Shown here piece by piece: positions 22,214 to 33,576 of a stretch of DNA of 64,000 bases (positions are counted from its first letter, which is position 1; every line of letters starts with the position of its first letter). Below the pieces are notes generated by a model that searched no databases, was not told where the DNA came from, and saw only the letters and a list, made by a program, of their open reading frames with translations. This DNA comes from Arachis hypogaea (taxonomy: Eukaryota; Streptophyta; Magnoliopsida; Fabales; Fabaceae): NCBI RefSeq assembly GCF_003086295.3, contig NC_092054.1, positions 60,427,546-60,491,545 of the forward strand. The letters run 5' to 3'. Position numbers and translations under genes: made by a program.

Positions 22214-23833
22214 TGGTGCACGAAACTGTGATCCCTGGTAATAGCTCCAAAAACTTGGTGCTCTAATCTTAATTCAGAATTTGTCACAATTTCGATACAA
22301 CTAACCAACAAGTGCACTGGGTCGTCCAAGTAATAAAACCTTACGTGAGTAAGGGTCGATCCCACGGAGATTGTTGGTATGAAGCAAGCTATGGTCATCT
22401 TGTAAATCTCAGTCAGGCGGATATTAAATGGTTATGGAGTTTTCGAATAATAATAGTAAATAAAACATAAAATAGGATAGGGATACTTATGTAATTCATT
22501 GGTGAGAATTTCAGATAAGCGTATAAAGATGCTTTCGTTCCTCTGAACCTCTGCTTTCCTGCTATCTTCATCCAATCAGTCCTACTCCTTTCTATGGCAA
22601 GCTTTATAGAGGGCATCACCGTTGTCAATGGCTACATCCCATCCTCTCTGTGAAAAAGGTCCAAATGCTCTGTCACGGCACGGCAAATCCTCTGGAGGTT
22701 CTCGATCATACTGGAATAGGATTCACACTCCTTTTGCGTCTGTCACTACGCCTAGCACTCGCGAGTTTGAAGTTCGTCACAACCATCCCTTCCCAGATCC
22801 TACTCAGAATACCACAGACAAGGTTTAGACTTTTCGGATCTCAGGAATGGCCATCCATGGGTTCTAACTTATACTACGCAGATTCTGATTAAGGAATCCA
22901 AGAGATACTCATTCAATCTAAGGTAGAACGGAAGTGGTTGTCAGGCACGTGTTCATAGGGAATGATGATGACTGTCACGATCATCACATTCATGTTGAAG
23001 TGCGAATGGATATCTTAGAAGCGGAATAAGTTGAATTGAATAGAAAAACAGTAGTACTTTGTATTAATTCATGAGGAATAGCAGAGCTCCACACCTTAAT
23101 CTTTGGAGTGCAGAAACTCTACCGTTGAAAATACATAAGTGATGAAGGTTCAGGCATGGCCGAATGGCCAGCCCCCCAACGTGATCAATATGATCCGAAG
23201 ATGTAAATACGATAGTAACAAGTCCTATTTATACTAAACTAGTTACTAGGGTTTACAAAAATAAGTAATTGATGCAGAAATCTACTTCCGGGGCCCACTA
23301 GGTGTGTGCTTGGGCTGAGCTTGAAGTTTACACGTGCAGAGGCCTCTTTTGGAGTTGAACGCCAAGTTGTAACGTGTTTTTGGCGTTTAACTCTGGTTTG
23401 TGATGTGTTTCTAGCGTTTAACTCCAGACTGTAGCGTAGAACTGTCGTTCAACGCCCTTTTGCATCTTTTAAACTTGGGCAAAGTATGAACTATTATATA
23501 TTGCTGGAAAGCCCTGGATGTCTACGTTCCAACGCCGTTGAGAGCGCGCCATTTGGAGTTTTGTAGCTCCAGAAAATCCACTTTGAGTGCAGGGAGGTCA
23601 GAATCTAACAGCATCAGCAGTCCTTCTTCAACCTCTGAATCTGATTTTTGCTCATGTCCCTCAATTTCAGCCAGAAAATACCTGAAATCACAGAAAAACA
23701 CACAAACTCATAGTGAAGTACAAAAATGTGAATTTAACATAAAAACTAATAAAAACATCCCTAAAAGTAACTAGATCGTACTAAAAACATACTAAAAACA
23801 ATGCCAAAAAGCGTATAAATTATCCGCTCATCA
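22214..23833 (-). repeat. E3 5' LTR
   Basis: 1620 bp; on the plus strand it starts TGGTGCACG and ends ...CCGCTCATCA, the reverse of TGATGAGCGG. It holds a TATA box at 23224-23233, a palindrome cluster at about 23350-23460, and a degenerate PBS-like duplicate inside its U5 at 22233-22249, 42 bp from the real PBS. Confidence 0.92.
23224..23233 (-). promoter_or_regulatory. TATA box candidate, E3 LTR
   Basis: TATAAATAGG on the minus strand, about 120 bases downstream of the palindrome cluster. E5 has the same word at the aligned place and E10 has TATAAAAAGG. Confidence 0.65.
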
Positions 23834-25368
23834 GTTTGACATGTTCATCTTTGAAAGCAAGTTGGTGAGGTTAGCCAATTGGGTACTCAAGGCATCAAGT
23901 TGAGCCTTGTTGCTCTCATCTCGTTTTTCCATAGCGGCTCTAAGCTCTTCAACTTGATTGTTGGAAGATGGAGGAGTTTGGTTTTGGTTTTGTTGTCTAT
24001 GGTGTGGTGCTTGGTACTTGGTGTAGTTGTTTTGGTTTTGGTTGGAGTGGCTTTGGTTGGCTTGGTAGTTGGTGTTGTTGTGGTGGTGTTGGGATGAAGA
24101 TTGGTTGTTGCTGTGATGAGAAGGAAAGTTGTTCCTTTTTTGGTTTTGATTGCTTCCTTGCGCATTATCCCTCCACCCTTGATGTTGATTACCACCTTGA
24201 TGGTAATTGTTTTGACCATGAGAAGGGTACGGTGGACGGTTGTTGTAATTCACATCTTGAATTTGATGGCATTGGTCGGTGTAATGTGTGGTACTAGAGC
24301 CCAAACCACAAATTCTAGGAGGGCCTTCAAGTTGAGCAACCGAAGGTGGGGCTTGGACGGCTTTGATGGAGTAGTATTCCTTTTGATCCCTTTGGATTTG
24401 TGTGAGGATGGTGGTCATATCCCCAAGTGCTTTGGTTAGACTTGATTCGGAAGGGGATGGTTCTACTACACCCTTGAGAGGATTACTTCTCACTCTTGTG
24501 TGTTGTGTAGATTCGGCAACATCCTTTATCAAATTCCAAGCTTCTCCCTCCGTCTTGTTTTTCGAAAGGGAACCACCACTAGAAGCGGTGAGCAATCTTC
24601 TATCCTCCATACAAAGACCTTCGGTAAATTAGCTAATGAGCAAGTTAGTGGTCATTCCGTGGTGTGGACATGACTCCAATAGCTTCTTGAACCGAGACCA
24701 ATACTCGTACAAACTCTCTTGGTCTCTTTGCATTATGCCCGAAATCTCTTTCCGGATGTAGTCGGTCTTCTCCGATGGAAAGAATTTATCAAGAAACTCT
24801 CTTCTCAAGAAATTCCAATTAGTCACAATCTCATCTGGTAGCGAATAGAACCATGTTTTTGCTTGCGCTTCAAGAGAGAAGGGGAAGGCAAAAACCATGA
24901 TAGCTACCTCATCGGCTCCATGCCTTCGAGCCGTAGAACAAGCAACTTGAAAATACTTCAAATGTCGGATGGGGTCTTGACCCGGCAACCCATGATACTT
25001 AGGAAGTAGATGTATCAAGCTACTCTTCAACTCAAAGTTCGGATCAGGTTAGGATACCTTGCTTGCAATGGTTGAAGTATGATATCTGGAGCTCTTTGCT
25101 CATGCAAAGTGATCCGCCATGGCTCCGCCATGTGTGGCTCACCTGTAGGATGCAAAGATGTATTAGTAGCGCCAACAGAAGAATAGGAAGTAACGGACTC
25201 CAAGTCACTCTCGGTAACGTCTAGTGATTCGGTATTTCCCTTAAGAGAGGCCGAAGTACTAGGCGTGTAATTCAACCGCCGTCTAGCTTGCCGAGTGTGT
25301 AACAAAGTTCTTTCGATCTCGGGATCAAAATTGGCTAAGCTAGAATTCGGTTGAGACCGAGTCATCAA
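23834..25368 (-). pseudogene. E4 gag, MTRSQ type
   Basis: Read from 25368: MMTRSQPNSSLANFDPEIERT, a one-base deletion near 25030-25045 (E8 has one more base), capsid motifs FAFPFSLEAQAKTWF and EYWSRFKKLLESCPHH, a TAA near 24629 (aligned with Tyr in E8), then MEDRRLLTASSGG and a nucleocapsid stretch. The zinc knuckle reads CGLG-SSTT-H-YTDQ-C: the second Cys of CX2CX4HX4C is Gly, while E8 retains Cys. A Gln/Asn-rich tail follows and ends at the E3 LTR, whose first bases supply the stop. Confidence 0.88.
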
Positions 25369-25460
25369 ACTTGAAAGTCATAGCACAAATGTAAAAGAAA
25401 TCTAAACTATGGCTAAGTATTGAAAGAAGTAAACTACATACAATATTCACATAGTTTAGG
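23834..25460 (-). mobile_element. E4: gypsy element fragment (gag and short leader)
   Basis: A different gag lineage from E2/E3, close to that of E8. Its 3' side is cut by E3. Its 5' side ends about 90 bases upstream of the gag ATG with no LTR or PBS before E5 sequence starts near 25461, so the 5' end was lost by deletion or recombination. Confidence 0.75.
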
Positions 25461-26606
25461 ATAGATCAGAGATTATAGTTGCTAAGTCAGAGTGGCTCTG
25501 CTTAGAGTTCTCTGTCTGTTGCTGAGAAGATGATGGAAAAGGTTTTCCATTGCAAAACCTGTTTCTTCCACCATTATTATTATTGAAGCCTTGATTAGGC
25601 TTCTATTGATCCTTCCATGAGAGATTAGGATGATTCCTCCATGAACGATTGTAGGTGTTTCCATAGGATTCTCCTATGTAATTCACCTCTGCCATTGCAG
25701 GATTCTCAGGATCATAGGCTTCTTCTTCAGAAGAAGCCTCCTTAGTACTGCCTGATGCAGCTTGCATTCCAGACAGACTCTGAAAAATCATATTGACTTG
25801 CTGAGTCAATATTTTATTCTGAGCCATTATGGCATTCAGAGTATCAATCTCCAGAACTCCTTTCTTCTGAGTTGTTCCATTATTCACAGGATTTCTTTCA
25901 GAAGTGTACATGATTTGGTTATTTGCAACCATTTCAATGAGTTCCTGGGGTTCTTCAGGCGTCTTCTTCAGATGAAGAGATCCTCCAGCAGAGTTGTCCA
26001 ATGACATCTCAGACAGTTCAGACAGACCATCATAGAATATACATATGATGCTCCATTCCGAAAGCATGTCAGAAGGACACCTTCTGATCAACTGCTTGTA
26101 TCTTTCCCAAGCTTCATAGAGGGATTTCCCTTCCTTCTGTCTGAAGGTCTGGACTTCTACTCTAAGCTTACTCAATTTTTGAGGTGGAAAGAACTTTGCC
26201 AAGAAGGCATTGACCAGCTTTTCCCAAGAGTTCAGGCTTTCTTTAGGTTGTGAGTCCAACCATGTCCTAGCTCTGTTTCTTATAGCAAAGGGAAAAAGCA
26301 TAAGTCTATAGACCTCAGGATTAACCCCATTGGTCTTAACAGTGTCATAGATTTGCAAGAATTCAGCTAAAAACTGATGAGGATCTTCCAATGGAAGTCC
26401 ATGAAACTTGCAATTCAGCTGCATTAGAGAAACTAATTGAGGCTTAAGCTCAAAGTTGTTTGCTCTAATTGCAGGAATTGAGATGCTCCTTCCACAGAAG
26501 TCAGAAGACGGTGAAACAAAGTCACCAAGCATCTTCCTTGCATCTCCACCATTGTTGTTAGGTTTGGCCATGTCTTCTTCTTTTTCAAAAAATTCTGTCA
26601 GGTCCT
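25461..26606 (-). pseudogene. E5 gag, C-terminal part
   Basis: Reads through the capsid domain (MLFPFAIRNRARTWL, YEAWERYKQLIRRCPSDM, NSAGGSLHL) and ILAQNKILTQQVN-type heptads to SWKDQ and a stop at 25603; similarity continues beyond it. Truncated at 25461. The long frame that reaches 26685 begins in the inserted LTR and is not a real start. The N-terminal part is at 28383-28490. Confidence 0.88.
26602..26606. repeat. E6 target site duplication, left (GTCCT)
   Basis: Same five bases as 28383-28387; removing E6 and one copy restores gag continuity with E3 and E10. Confidence 0.9.
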
Positions 26607-28382
26607 TGACAGGCGCCCCAAGGGTGTATTGGTAAAGATTTTCTCCAATAAGGTCGCGTTGCAAGTATAGCTCTACCAACAACAATCCTCGGGGGTCAAA
26701 TTTAGAAGAGGGATCTGGTTGTCACAAGTTCAACCCCAATAGAAATAATCGAAGTATTCAAACCTCGGGTCGTCTCACAAGGAATGGGAAAACATGTGCT
26801 TCAACATTGGTTAGAAATCCGGGGTTGTGAGTTATGAGCATGAAAATAAATAGGAATCTTAACAAGCAAGTAATCTTAAAATGCAACAACTAGTTCAATT
26901 AACTAAGCAAAACATGAGCAACTTCAATGAATAAACAACATTCCACTTAATCTTATTATAACCCAAACAAGTAACTACAACTAAAGCAATTGGTTGAGGA
27001 AATTGATTTTCAAATATGAATAATAAAAGCAACTCTTGGCTAGGCTTGGGAATTGGGGCCACCATCCTTGTCTAACAACTATATCTTGACAATTATGAGG
27101 AACCAAGATCATTAAGTCTACTCTCAAAGTCTTAAGTACGTGATATCTACTCCTAGACTTGAAGTACGTCAAATGGCTTTAATCACATCAACCCATAAGT
27201 CCCAACCTACCTACTAATTAGATTAGTAGTGGGTTGGCATCAATGAGTATCAAATTGACCACCTAGGGCTCCCAAATCATCAAATCCATTAGACCCAATG
27301 ACTCAAGTTTACCCAATTCCTTTGACCTAGGCCAAGAGTAAAGAAGACTACTCCATAATCAAAGTAAACAATTCATCAAACACTCGGTAAGCATTAACAA
27401 AAGACATGTTCAAAATAGCAATTAAATTAAAATCTACAAGTACCCACTAACAACTATCAACATATGATCATCCAAACAACAAAGCTAAACATAGAAATCA
27501 TCAATGTAACATCAACAAGTTAAGATTCACAACATTCATGAAATGGGTATAAAATGACAATTGACAATAATTCATAAACTATCACAAGATATAAGCAAAA
27601 TTGTAACAAGGAATTCAAATTGAACAATTAAAACTAGTAATTAACAAGATCCAAGTCACAAATCAACAAGGGAAGATCAAATTAAAACTAGATCTAGAGA
27701 GGAACAAGGGTTTCTCCCTCTAGAATAACAAAAGAACCAAAAACTAACTAAAAATTATGTCCTAGTGTAAAATGAGTGATCCCCTCTTTTTCCCCTAGCA
27801 TCCTTGGGTCTTTTCCTTGCAGAAACAGCTTGAAATTGGGCCTAATGAGCCTTAAAAATCGCCAGGCACGATTTCCTTTAATGAGGTCACGTGCAGCTTT
27901 CCATGCGTGCGCGTCATGCGTGCGTGCGCGCCGATTGCTTTTGCGATCCACGCGTGCGCGCCAAGTGCGCGTGTGCGTCGATAGAAATTTTCTGATCCGC
28001 GCGGATGCGTCCATCCTTGCGCGCCGCTTCCAGCCAATCCCGTCCACGCGTGCGCGTGGAGTGCGCGAGCGCGCCGATGCTGCTTTTCCCAAGATTTCAA
28101 TTCTTCATGTTCCTCCCTTTTTGTACATGCTTTCTCCCTCTCTTCTAAGTCATTCCTACCCTATAATTCCTGAAATTACTCAACAAATACATCACGACAT
28201 CGAATGGCAATAGAAGGGAATTAAAATACGGCAAATTTAAGGCAAAATAAGCATGTTTTCCATCATGTAGCAATATTGGGAAGTGAACACAAAACCATGC
28301 ATTTCTTGTGAATAAGTGTGAGAAATGTTGATAAAATTTCCCAAAATAAGCACAAGATAAACCACAAAATTGGGGTTTATCA
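26607..28382 (-). repeat. E6: solo LTR of the E8 family
   Basis: 1776 bp with TG...CA ends (minus strand TGATAAACCCC...CCTGTCA), a perfect 5-bp duplication GTCCT and no internal sequence: the product of recombination between the two LTRs of one element. Similar along its length to the E8 3' LTR at 34480-36173. A CpG-rich array lies at 27895-28085. ORFs across that array are chance. Confidence 0.93.
27895..28085 (-). repeat. CpG-rich palindromic array in LTR E6
   Basis: Repeated GCGTGCGCG, CACGCGTG and GCGCGCC words in an otherwise A/T-rich LTR, the counterpart of 35740-35870 in the E8 LTR. Confidence 0.8.
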
Positions 28383-28490
28383 GTCCTCTCCAGAGTGTTA
28401 TGCTTTAGCTTCTCTTAGCTTCCTCTTCAAGGTTCTTTCAGGTTCCGGATCAGCTTCAACAAGAATGTTCTTATTCTTGCTCCTGCTCAT
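28383..28490 (-). pseudogene. E5 gag, N-terminal part
   Basis: Starts MSRSKNKNILVEADPEPERT at 28490, as in E3 and E10. TAA at 28398-28400 lies where E3 has Gln (AKLQQS). It continues into 26606 after the solo LTR. Confidence 0.85.
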
Positions 28491-30198
28491 ATGAAAACGA
28501 AGAGAACAAAAAAGAATAGGAATCCTCTATGTCACAGTATAGAGATTCCTTGAGGTGTCAGAGGAAAACAAGAATAGAGGGATGAGGTAGGTAGATAAGA
28601 ATTCAAACATATGAAGAAGGAGAGAGAGTCCGAATTGCTAATTGAGGAGGATTGTTAGTCCTTAAATAGAAGAAGGTGAGAGAGGGAATTTTCGAAAAAT
28701 TTTTTAAAAGAAAAATAAAATTAAAATTTAAAATAATTAGTTAAAGAATTTTGAAAAATGGTTAATGGTTTTTTGAAAATTAAAATTGAGAAAGCTGTTA
28801 GGTGATTTTGAAAAATATTTTGAAATCAGTAATAAAAAAGATATGATTGAAAATTATTTTGAAAAAGATGTGGTTGAGAAGATATGATTGAAAAATAATT
28901 TTAAAAAATTTTAAATTAATGATATGATTGAGAAGATATGATTGGAAATTAATGACTTGGCTAACAAGAAATTTAAAAGATATGATTCTAAAGTTCAAAT
29001 ATTGAACCTTTCTTAATAGGCAAGTAACAACTTGAAATTTTTGAATCAAATCATTAATTGTAACAAGGATTTTCGAAAATATTGAAAAATAATTTAAAAA
29101 AGATTTGATTTTGAAAAAGATATGATTGATAAGAGAGGATATGAAAAAGATAAGATTTTGAAAAATTAGTTTTAAAACTTTCAAAATTAAAAAATATTTG
29201 AATTGAAAACAAAATTACCTCCTTGATGTTATCCTGGCGTAAAACGCGTAGAATGGTATCCATTCTGGCGTTTAACGCCCAATGTACTACCCTTTTGGGC
29301 GTTTAACGCCCAGCCAGGTACCCTGGCTGGCGTTTAAACGCCAGTTTTCCTTCCTCACTGGGCGTTTTGAACGCCCAGCTTTTTCTCTATAATTCCTCTG
29401 CTGTATGTTCTAAATCTTCAATTCTCTGTATTATTGACTTGAAAAGACATAATTTTGAAAAAAAAATTTTTGAATTTTTCTTAATGATGAGAGAGAGCAA
29501 CTACAAAATGAAACTAATCATGAATAACTAAGATCAAATAAACAATGCATGCAAGACACCAAACTTAGAAATTTTCATTCTATAGACACTAATAATTCAA
29601 AAATGCATACGAAAAACAAGAAAAGACACCAAACAAGAGAATTCAAAGATCAGACCAGAGAAAATCATCAAGAATAACTTGAAGATCTATGAAGAACATA
29701 ATGCATGAGTTTTCGAAAATTTTAAGAAAAATTAAAAAGATGCAATTGACACCAAACTTAAAAATTGATATTAGATTCAAACAAGAAACATAAAAAATTT
29801 TGTTTGGTTTTTATGATTTTATAAAATTTTTTTTGTATTTTTCGAAAATTATTTGGAAAAAGAAAAATAAGAATTTCAAAATTTTTGATAAGAATTCCAG
29901 GAATCATGCAATGTTAGTCTAAAGCTTCAGTCTAAAAAGATTAGACATGACTAGCCAAGCTTCAGCAGGACATTACATACAACAGCCAAATTAATGGGAA
30001 TCAAAAAGGCTCCTGTGATGATAAAAGCATCATCTGAAACTCTAGAATTCATTCTTAAAAATTCTGAAGAACATAGAATAATTTTTTTTTGTTTTTTTTT
30101 TTGAAAAATTTTTTTCGAAAATAAAAAGCTTAAAAATAAAATAAAATTACCTAATCTGAGCAACAAGATGAACCGTCAGTTGTCCAAACTCGAACAAT
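28491..30198 (-). other. E5 5' leader with palindrome cluster
   Basis: A/T-rich leader. At about 29230-29380 it carries a cluster of GGCGTTTAACGCC palindromes and half-copies; E10 has it at the same place (58680-58840), E3 does not. Motif ACACCAAACTTA near 29565 and 29752. No gene. Confidence 0.75.
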
Positions 30199-30215
30199 CC
30201 CCGGCAACGGCACCA
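30199..30215 (-). promoter_or_regulatory. E5 primer-binding site (tRNA-Asp, one mismatch)
   Basis: CCCCGGCAACGGCACCA; one base differs from the E3 site (G to A). Confidence 0.85.
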
Positions 30216-30221
30216 AAAACT

Positions 30222-31836
30222 TGGTACACGGAATCGTGATCGCACACTTTTCACACAACTCCGTGCAGCTGACCAGCAAGTGCACTGGGTCGTCCAAGTA
30301 ATACCTTACGTGAGTAAGGGTCGATCCCACGGAGATTGTCGGCTTAAAGCATGCTATGGTCATCTTATGTAAATCTCAGTCAGGCAGATTCAAATGGTTA
30401 TGGGATTTTGATAATTGAAATATAATTAAAACAAAAAATAAGATAGAAGCACTTATGTAATTCATTAGTGGGATTTCAGATAAGCGTATAAAGATGCTTT
30501 GTTCCTTCTGAACCTCTGTTTTCCTACTGCCTTCTTCCAACAATGCGTTACCTCCTTCCATGGCAAGTTGTATGTTGGGGGATCACCGTTGTCAATGGTT
30601 ACCATCCGTCCTCTCAATGAAAATGGTCCAAATGCGCTGTCACTGCACGGCTAATCATCTGTCGGTTCTCACTCATGTTGGAATAGGATCCATTGATCCT
30701 TTTGCGTCTGTCACTATGCCCAACACTCGTGAGTTTGAAGCTCGTCACAGTCATCCCATCCCAGATCCTACTCGGAATACCATAGACAAGGTTTAGACTT
30801 TTCGGATCTTAAGAATGGCCGCCAATAATTCTAGCCTATACCACGAAGGTTCAAATCTTAGATTAGAAACCCAAGAGATACGCACTAAAGCTATTGCAGA
30901 TAGAACGGAAGTGTTTGTCAGGCACGCATTCATAAGTAAGAATGATGATGAGTGTTACGGATCATCACATTCATCAGGTTGAAGTGCGAGTGAATATCTT
31001 AGACAAGAAGTAGGCGTGAATTGAATAGAAAAACAGTAGTAATTGCATTAATTCATGAAGAACAGCAGAGCTCCACACCTTAATCTATGGGGTGTAGAAA
31101 CTCCACCGTTGAAAGTACATAAGTAAAAGAGATTTAGGCATGGCCGAATGGCCAGCCTCCATACCAATGGTCTAAGGACTAAACGTCCAGAGATGATAAA
31201 AAGTGTGTAAATACAATAGTAAAAGGTCCTATTTATAATGAACTAATGGCCTAGGGTTTACAGAAATAAGTAAATGATGCAGAAATCCACTTTCAGGGCC
31301 CACTTGGTGTGTGCTTGGGCTGAGCATTGAAGCTTTTTCGTGCTTAGGCTGTTCCTGGAGTTAAATGCCAGCTTTGGTGCCAGTTTGGGCGTTTAACTCC
31401 AATTCTGGTGCCAGTTTGGGCGTTTTACGCCAAAATTCCTTGGGCTGAATTTGAACGCCAGTTTGGGCCATCAAATCTCGGGAAAAGTATGGACTATTAT
31501 ATATTTCTGGAAAGCCCAGAATGTCTACTTTCCAACGCAATTAAGAGCGCACCAATTAGGCTTCTTTAGCTCCAGAAAATTTACTTCGAGTGCAGGGAGG
31601 TTAGAATCCAACAGCATTTGTAGTCCTTTTTTAGCCTCTGAATCAGATTTTTGCTCAGGTCCCTCAATTTCAGCCAGAAAATACCTAAAATCACAGAAAA
31701 ACACACAAACTCATAGTAAAGTCTAGAAATATGATTTTTATTTAAAAACTAATAAAAATATAATAAAAAGTAATAAAAATATACTAAAAACTATGTAAAA
31801 ACAATCCCAAAAAGCGTATAAATTATTCGCTCATCA
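30222..31836 (-). repeat. E5 5' LTR
   Basis: 1615 bp, TGGTACACGG...CGCTCATCA on the plus strand. TATAAATAGG on the minus strand at 31228-31237; palindrome arms about 31355-31470. No PBS-like duplicate in U5, unlike E3 and E10. Confidence 0.92.
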
Positions 31837-32880
31837 CTTAGCTACTATAGTCTCTGATCTCTCTAAGAGCACTCAAAGTTTCATTATTGAAACAAGATCC
31901 TCCATTAGAAATCTGGAGGTACAGGTTGGTCAGCTGAGTAAAAAGAACCTTGAGATCCCTTCTAACACTCTTCCAAGTAACACTGAAGTAAACCCAAGAA
32001 AAGAATGCAAGGCCCTCATTGTAGCAGCTGAGGCCGAATCTGAAGAGAAAGTGCTAGTGTTGAACACCAGCCAGGGAGTAAAGACTGGGCATTCAACGCC
32101 TAAGAAGGAGCAAGTGGTGGCGTTAAACGCCACAATGGGAGTAGCTGGGTGTCCAATGCCCACTAAAGACCCCTTTGTGGAAGAATTAAAAGACACCAGA
32201 ACTCATGAGGAGAACATAGAAGTTCCTTTAAATGCCTGGTTATAGATTATAGACTCTGGAGAATACTCTTCCACTGATGAGGAAGAGGAAACTAGGGAAG
32301 AGCAAGTTGCTCGGTACTTAGAAATTCTGATGAAGCTGAATGCCAAATTATTTGGCACAGAGACATTGGAGGAAGAACCTCTAGTGCTCACCAAGGAACT
32401 CAAGGCCTTGGTTCAAAAGAAACTACCTTAGAAGCTGCTAGATCTCCGACGCTACCTAATTCCCTGCACCATAGGGACAATTACCTTTGAGAAGGCTTTA
32501 TGCGACCTGGGGTCAAGCATAAATCTCATGCCTCTCTCTGTAATTGAGAGGTTGGGAATCTTTGAGGTGCCAGCTATCAAGATCTCATTAGAGATGACAG
32601 ACAAATCACTAAAAAAGGCATATAGTCTGGTAAAGGATGTCTTAGTAAAGGTTGAGAACTTTTACATCCCTGCAAATTTTATAATCTTAGATACTGGAGA
32701 GGATGAGGATGAATCCATCATCATAGGAAGAGCTTTCCTAGTCACTGCCAATGCCATAATTGATGTGGCAAAGGGAGACCTGGCAAGAGAGTTGTCTTCA
32801 CAGACAACCCAGTGATTCCACAAATTGTGAACAAGATCCTGTCTCTAGAACACGTGTAGCTCATCCATGAAAGCACAGGG
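31837..32880 (+). pseudogene. E7 gag end and aspartic protease
   Basis: One frame reads IRNLEVQVGQLSKKN, SNTEVNPRKECKAL, an acidic linker, then protease [15 protein letters not shown] (about 32496) and a GRAFL flap-like motif near 32728. Stops at 32243 and 32429, then a stop at 32813 after GDLARELSS. It aligns with E10 56700-55624. The first part of the linker is made from CTGGCGTT-type repeats (32055-32165). Confidence 0.85.
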
Positions 32881-32941
32881 AAGAAGTTCACAGTAAAGGG
32901 CAAAATTCTGAGCCCCTATCTATCTTCGTAAAGGAGCTGAC

Positions 32942-32989
32942 CGTCAAGCTAGTGACGTTAAAGAAGCGTTTGTTGGGAGGCAACCCAAC
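32942..32989 (+). promoter_or_regulatory. E7 two-hairpin module
   Basis: Hairpin A CGTCA-AGCTAG-TGACG (32942-32957); hairpin B GTTGGG-AGGCAA-CCCAAC (32972-32989). It follows protease, not integrase. Confidence 0.6.
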
Positions 32990-33139
32990 CATAATTATAG
33001 TATTTCTATTTTAGTTATTTCTATTCGAGTTATGTTAATTTATTTTCATAGTTATTTCCTTTGTAAAGTTTGTGATCATGTGCAGTAGTCAGAAGAGAGA
33101 CAGAAAAATTTAGAGATGGAAACAGAATACCCTGGAGTA

Positions 33140-33455
33140 AACCATTTGCTGGCATTAAACGCCAGACAAGGTGGCATGAGGGGCATTCAATGCCCCATAT
33201 GAGTAAGGAAGCTGGCGTTGAACACCACACAGGGAGAAGTGTGGATGTCCAACGCCCAAGAGGGAGTAGCTTGCTGGCGTTGAACGCTAGAATGGGACCA
33301 TTCTGGGTGTTTAATGCCCTACAAGGAGCAGAGAACTGGCATTGAATGCCAGGAAAGAAGACACTAAAGGGCGTCCAACGCCTTACTTGGAGTAGAAAGC
33401 TGGCATTGAACGCCAGCCAGAGAGCAGAGGCTGGGCGTTCAATGCTCACAAGGGG
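33140..33455 (+). repeat. E7 palindrome cluster
   Basis: About ten CTGGCGTT/AACGCCAG or GGGCGTT/AACGCC arms at 20-35-base spacing, many degenerate (CTGGCATT). Non-coding spacer up to 33576, ending in a pyrimidine-rich stretch. Confidence 0.8.
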
Positions 33456-33576
33456 GCAGAAAATTCAAATTTCGTAGCCTCTGAGGATCAGTGGGTCCCA
33501 TAGAATTTTCATCTACCCAACATTCTTCTCTCTCTTACTTTTTCTCTTTCCCACATACACTCTTTCCCATACACGT

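Larger units (their letters stand above)
19617..23833 (-). mobile_element. E3: Ty3/gypsy element, 5' part only
   Basis: Minus-strand order from the right: 5' LTR, PBS, leader, gag. The gag is broken by E2 and, 26 bp further, by E1; the rest of E3 lies left of the window. E3 is itself inserted in the gag of E4 at 23833/23834. Confidence 0.88.
25461..31836 (-). mobile_element. E5: gypsy element, 5' part, split by solo LTR E6
   Basis: From the right: 5' LTR, PBS, 1.7-kb leader, gag start at 28490, gag interrupted at 28382/26607 by E6, then gag to 25461 where similarity to E10 gag stops abruptly. Close to E10 over leader and gag. Pol and 3' LTR are not in the window. Confidence 0.88.
31837..33576 (+). 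mobile_element. E7: gag-protease gypsy element without RT, internal fragment
   Basis: Plus strand: end of gag, protease, post-pol module, palindrome-rich spacer. Its left side is cut by the E5 LTR and its right side by LTR E11. The module follows the protease directly, so RT, RNase H and integrase are absent by architecture, as in E10. Confidence 0.8.

Noticed and set aside
27748..28213. Arg/Ala-rich ORFs on both strands
   Set aside because: They span the CpG-rich palindromic array of a solo LTR and have no relatives other than the array at 35740-35870.
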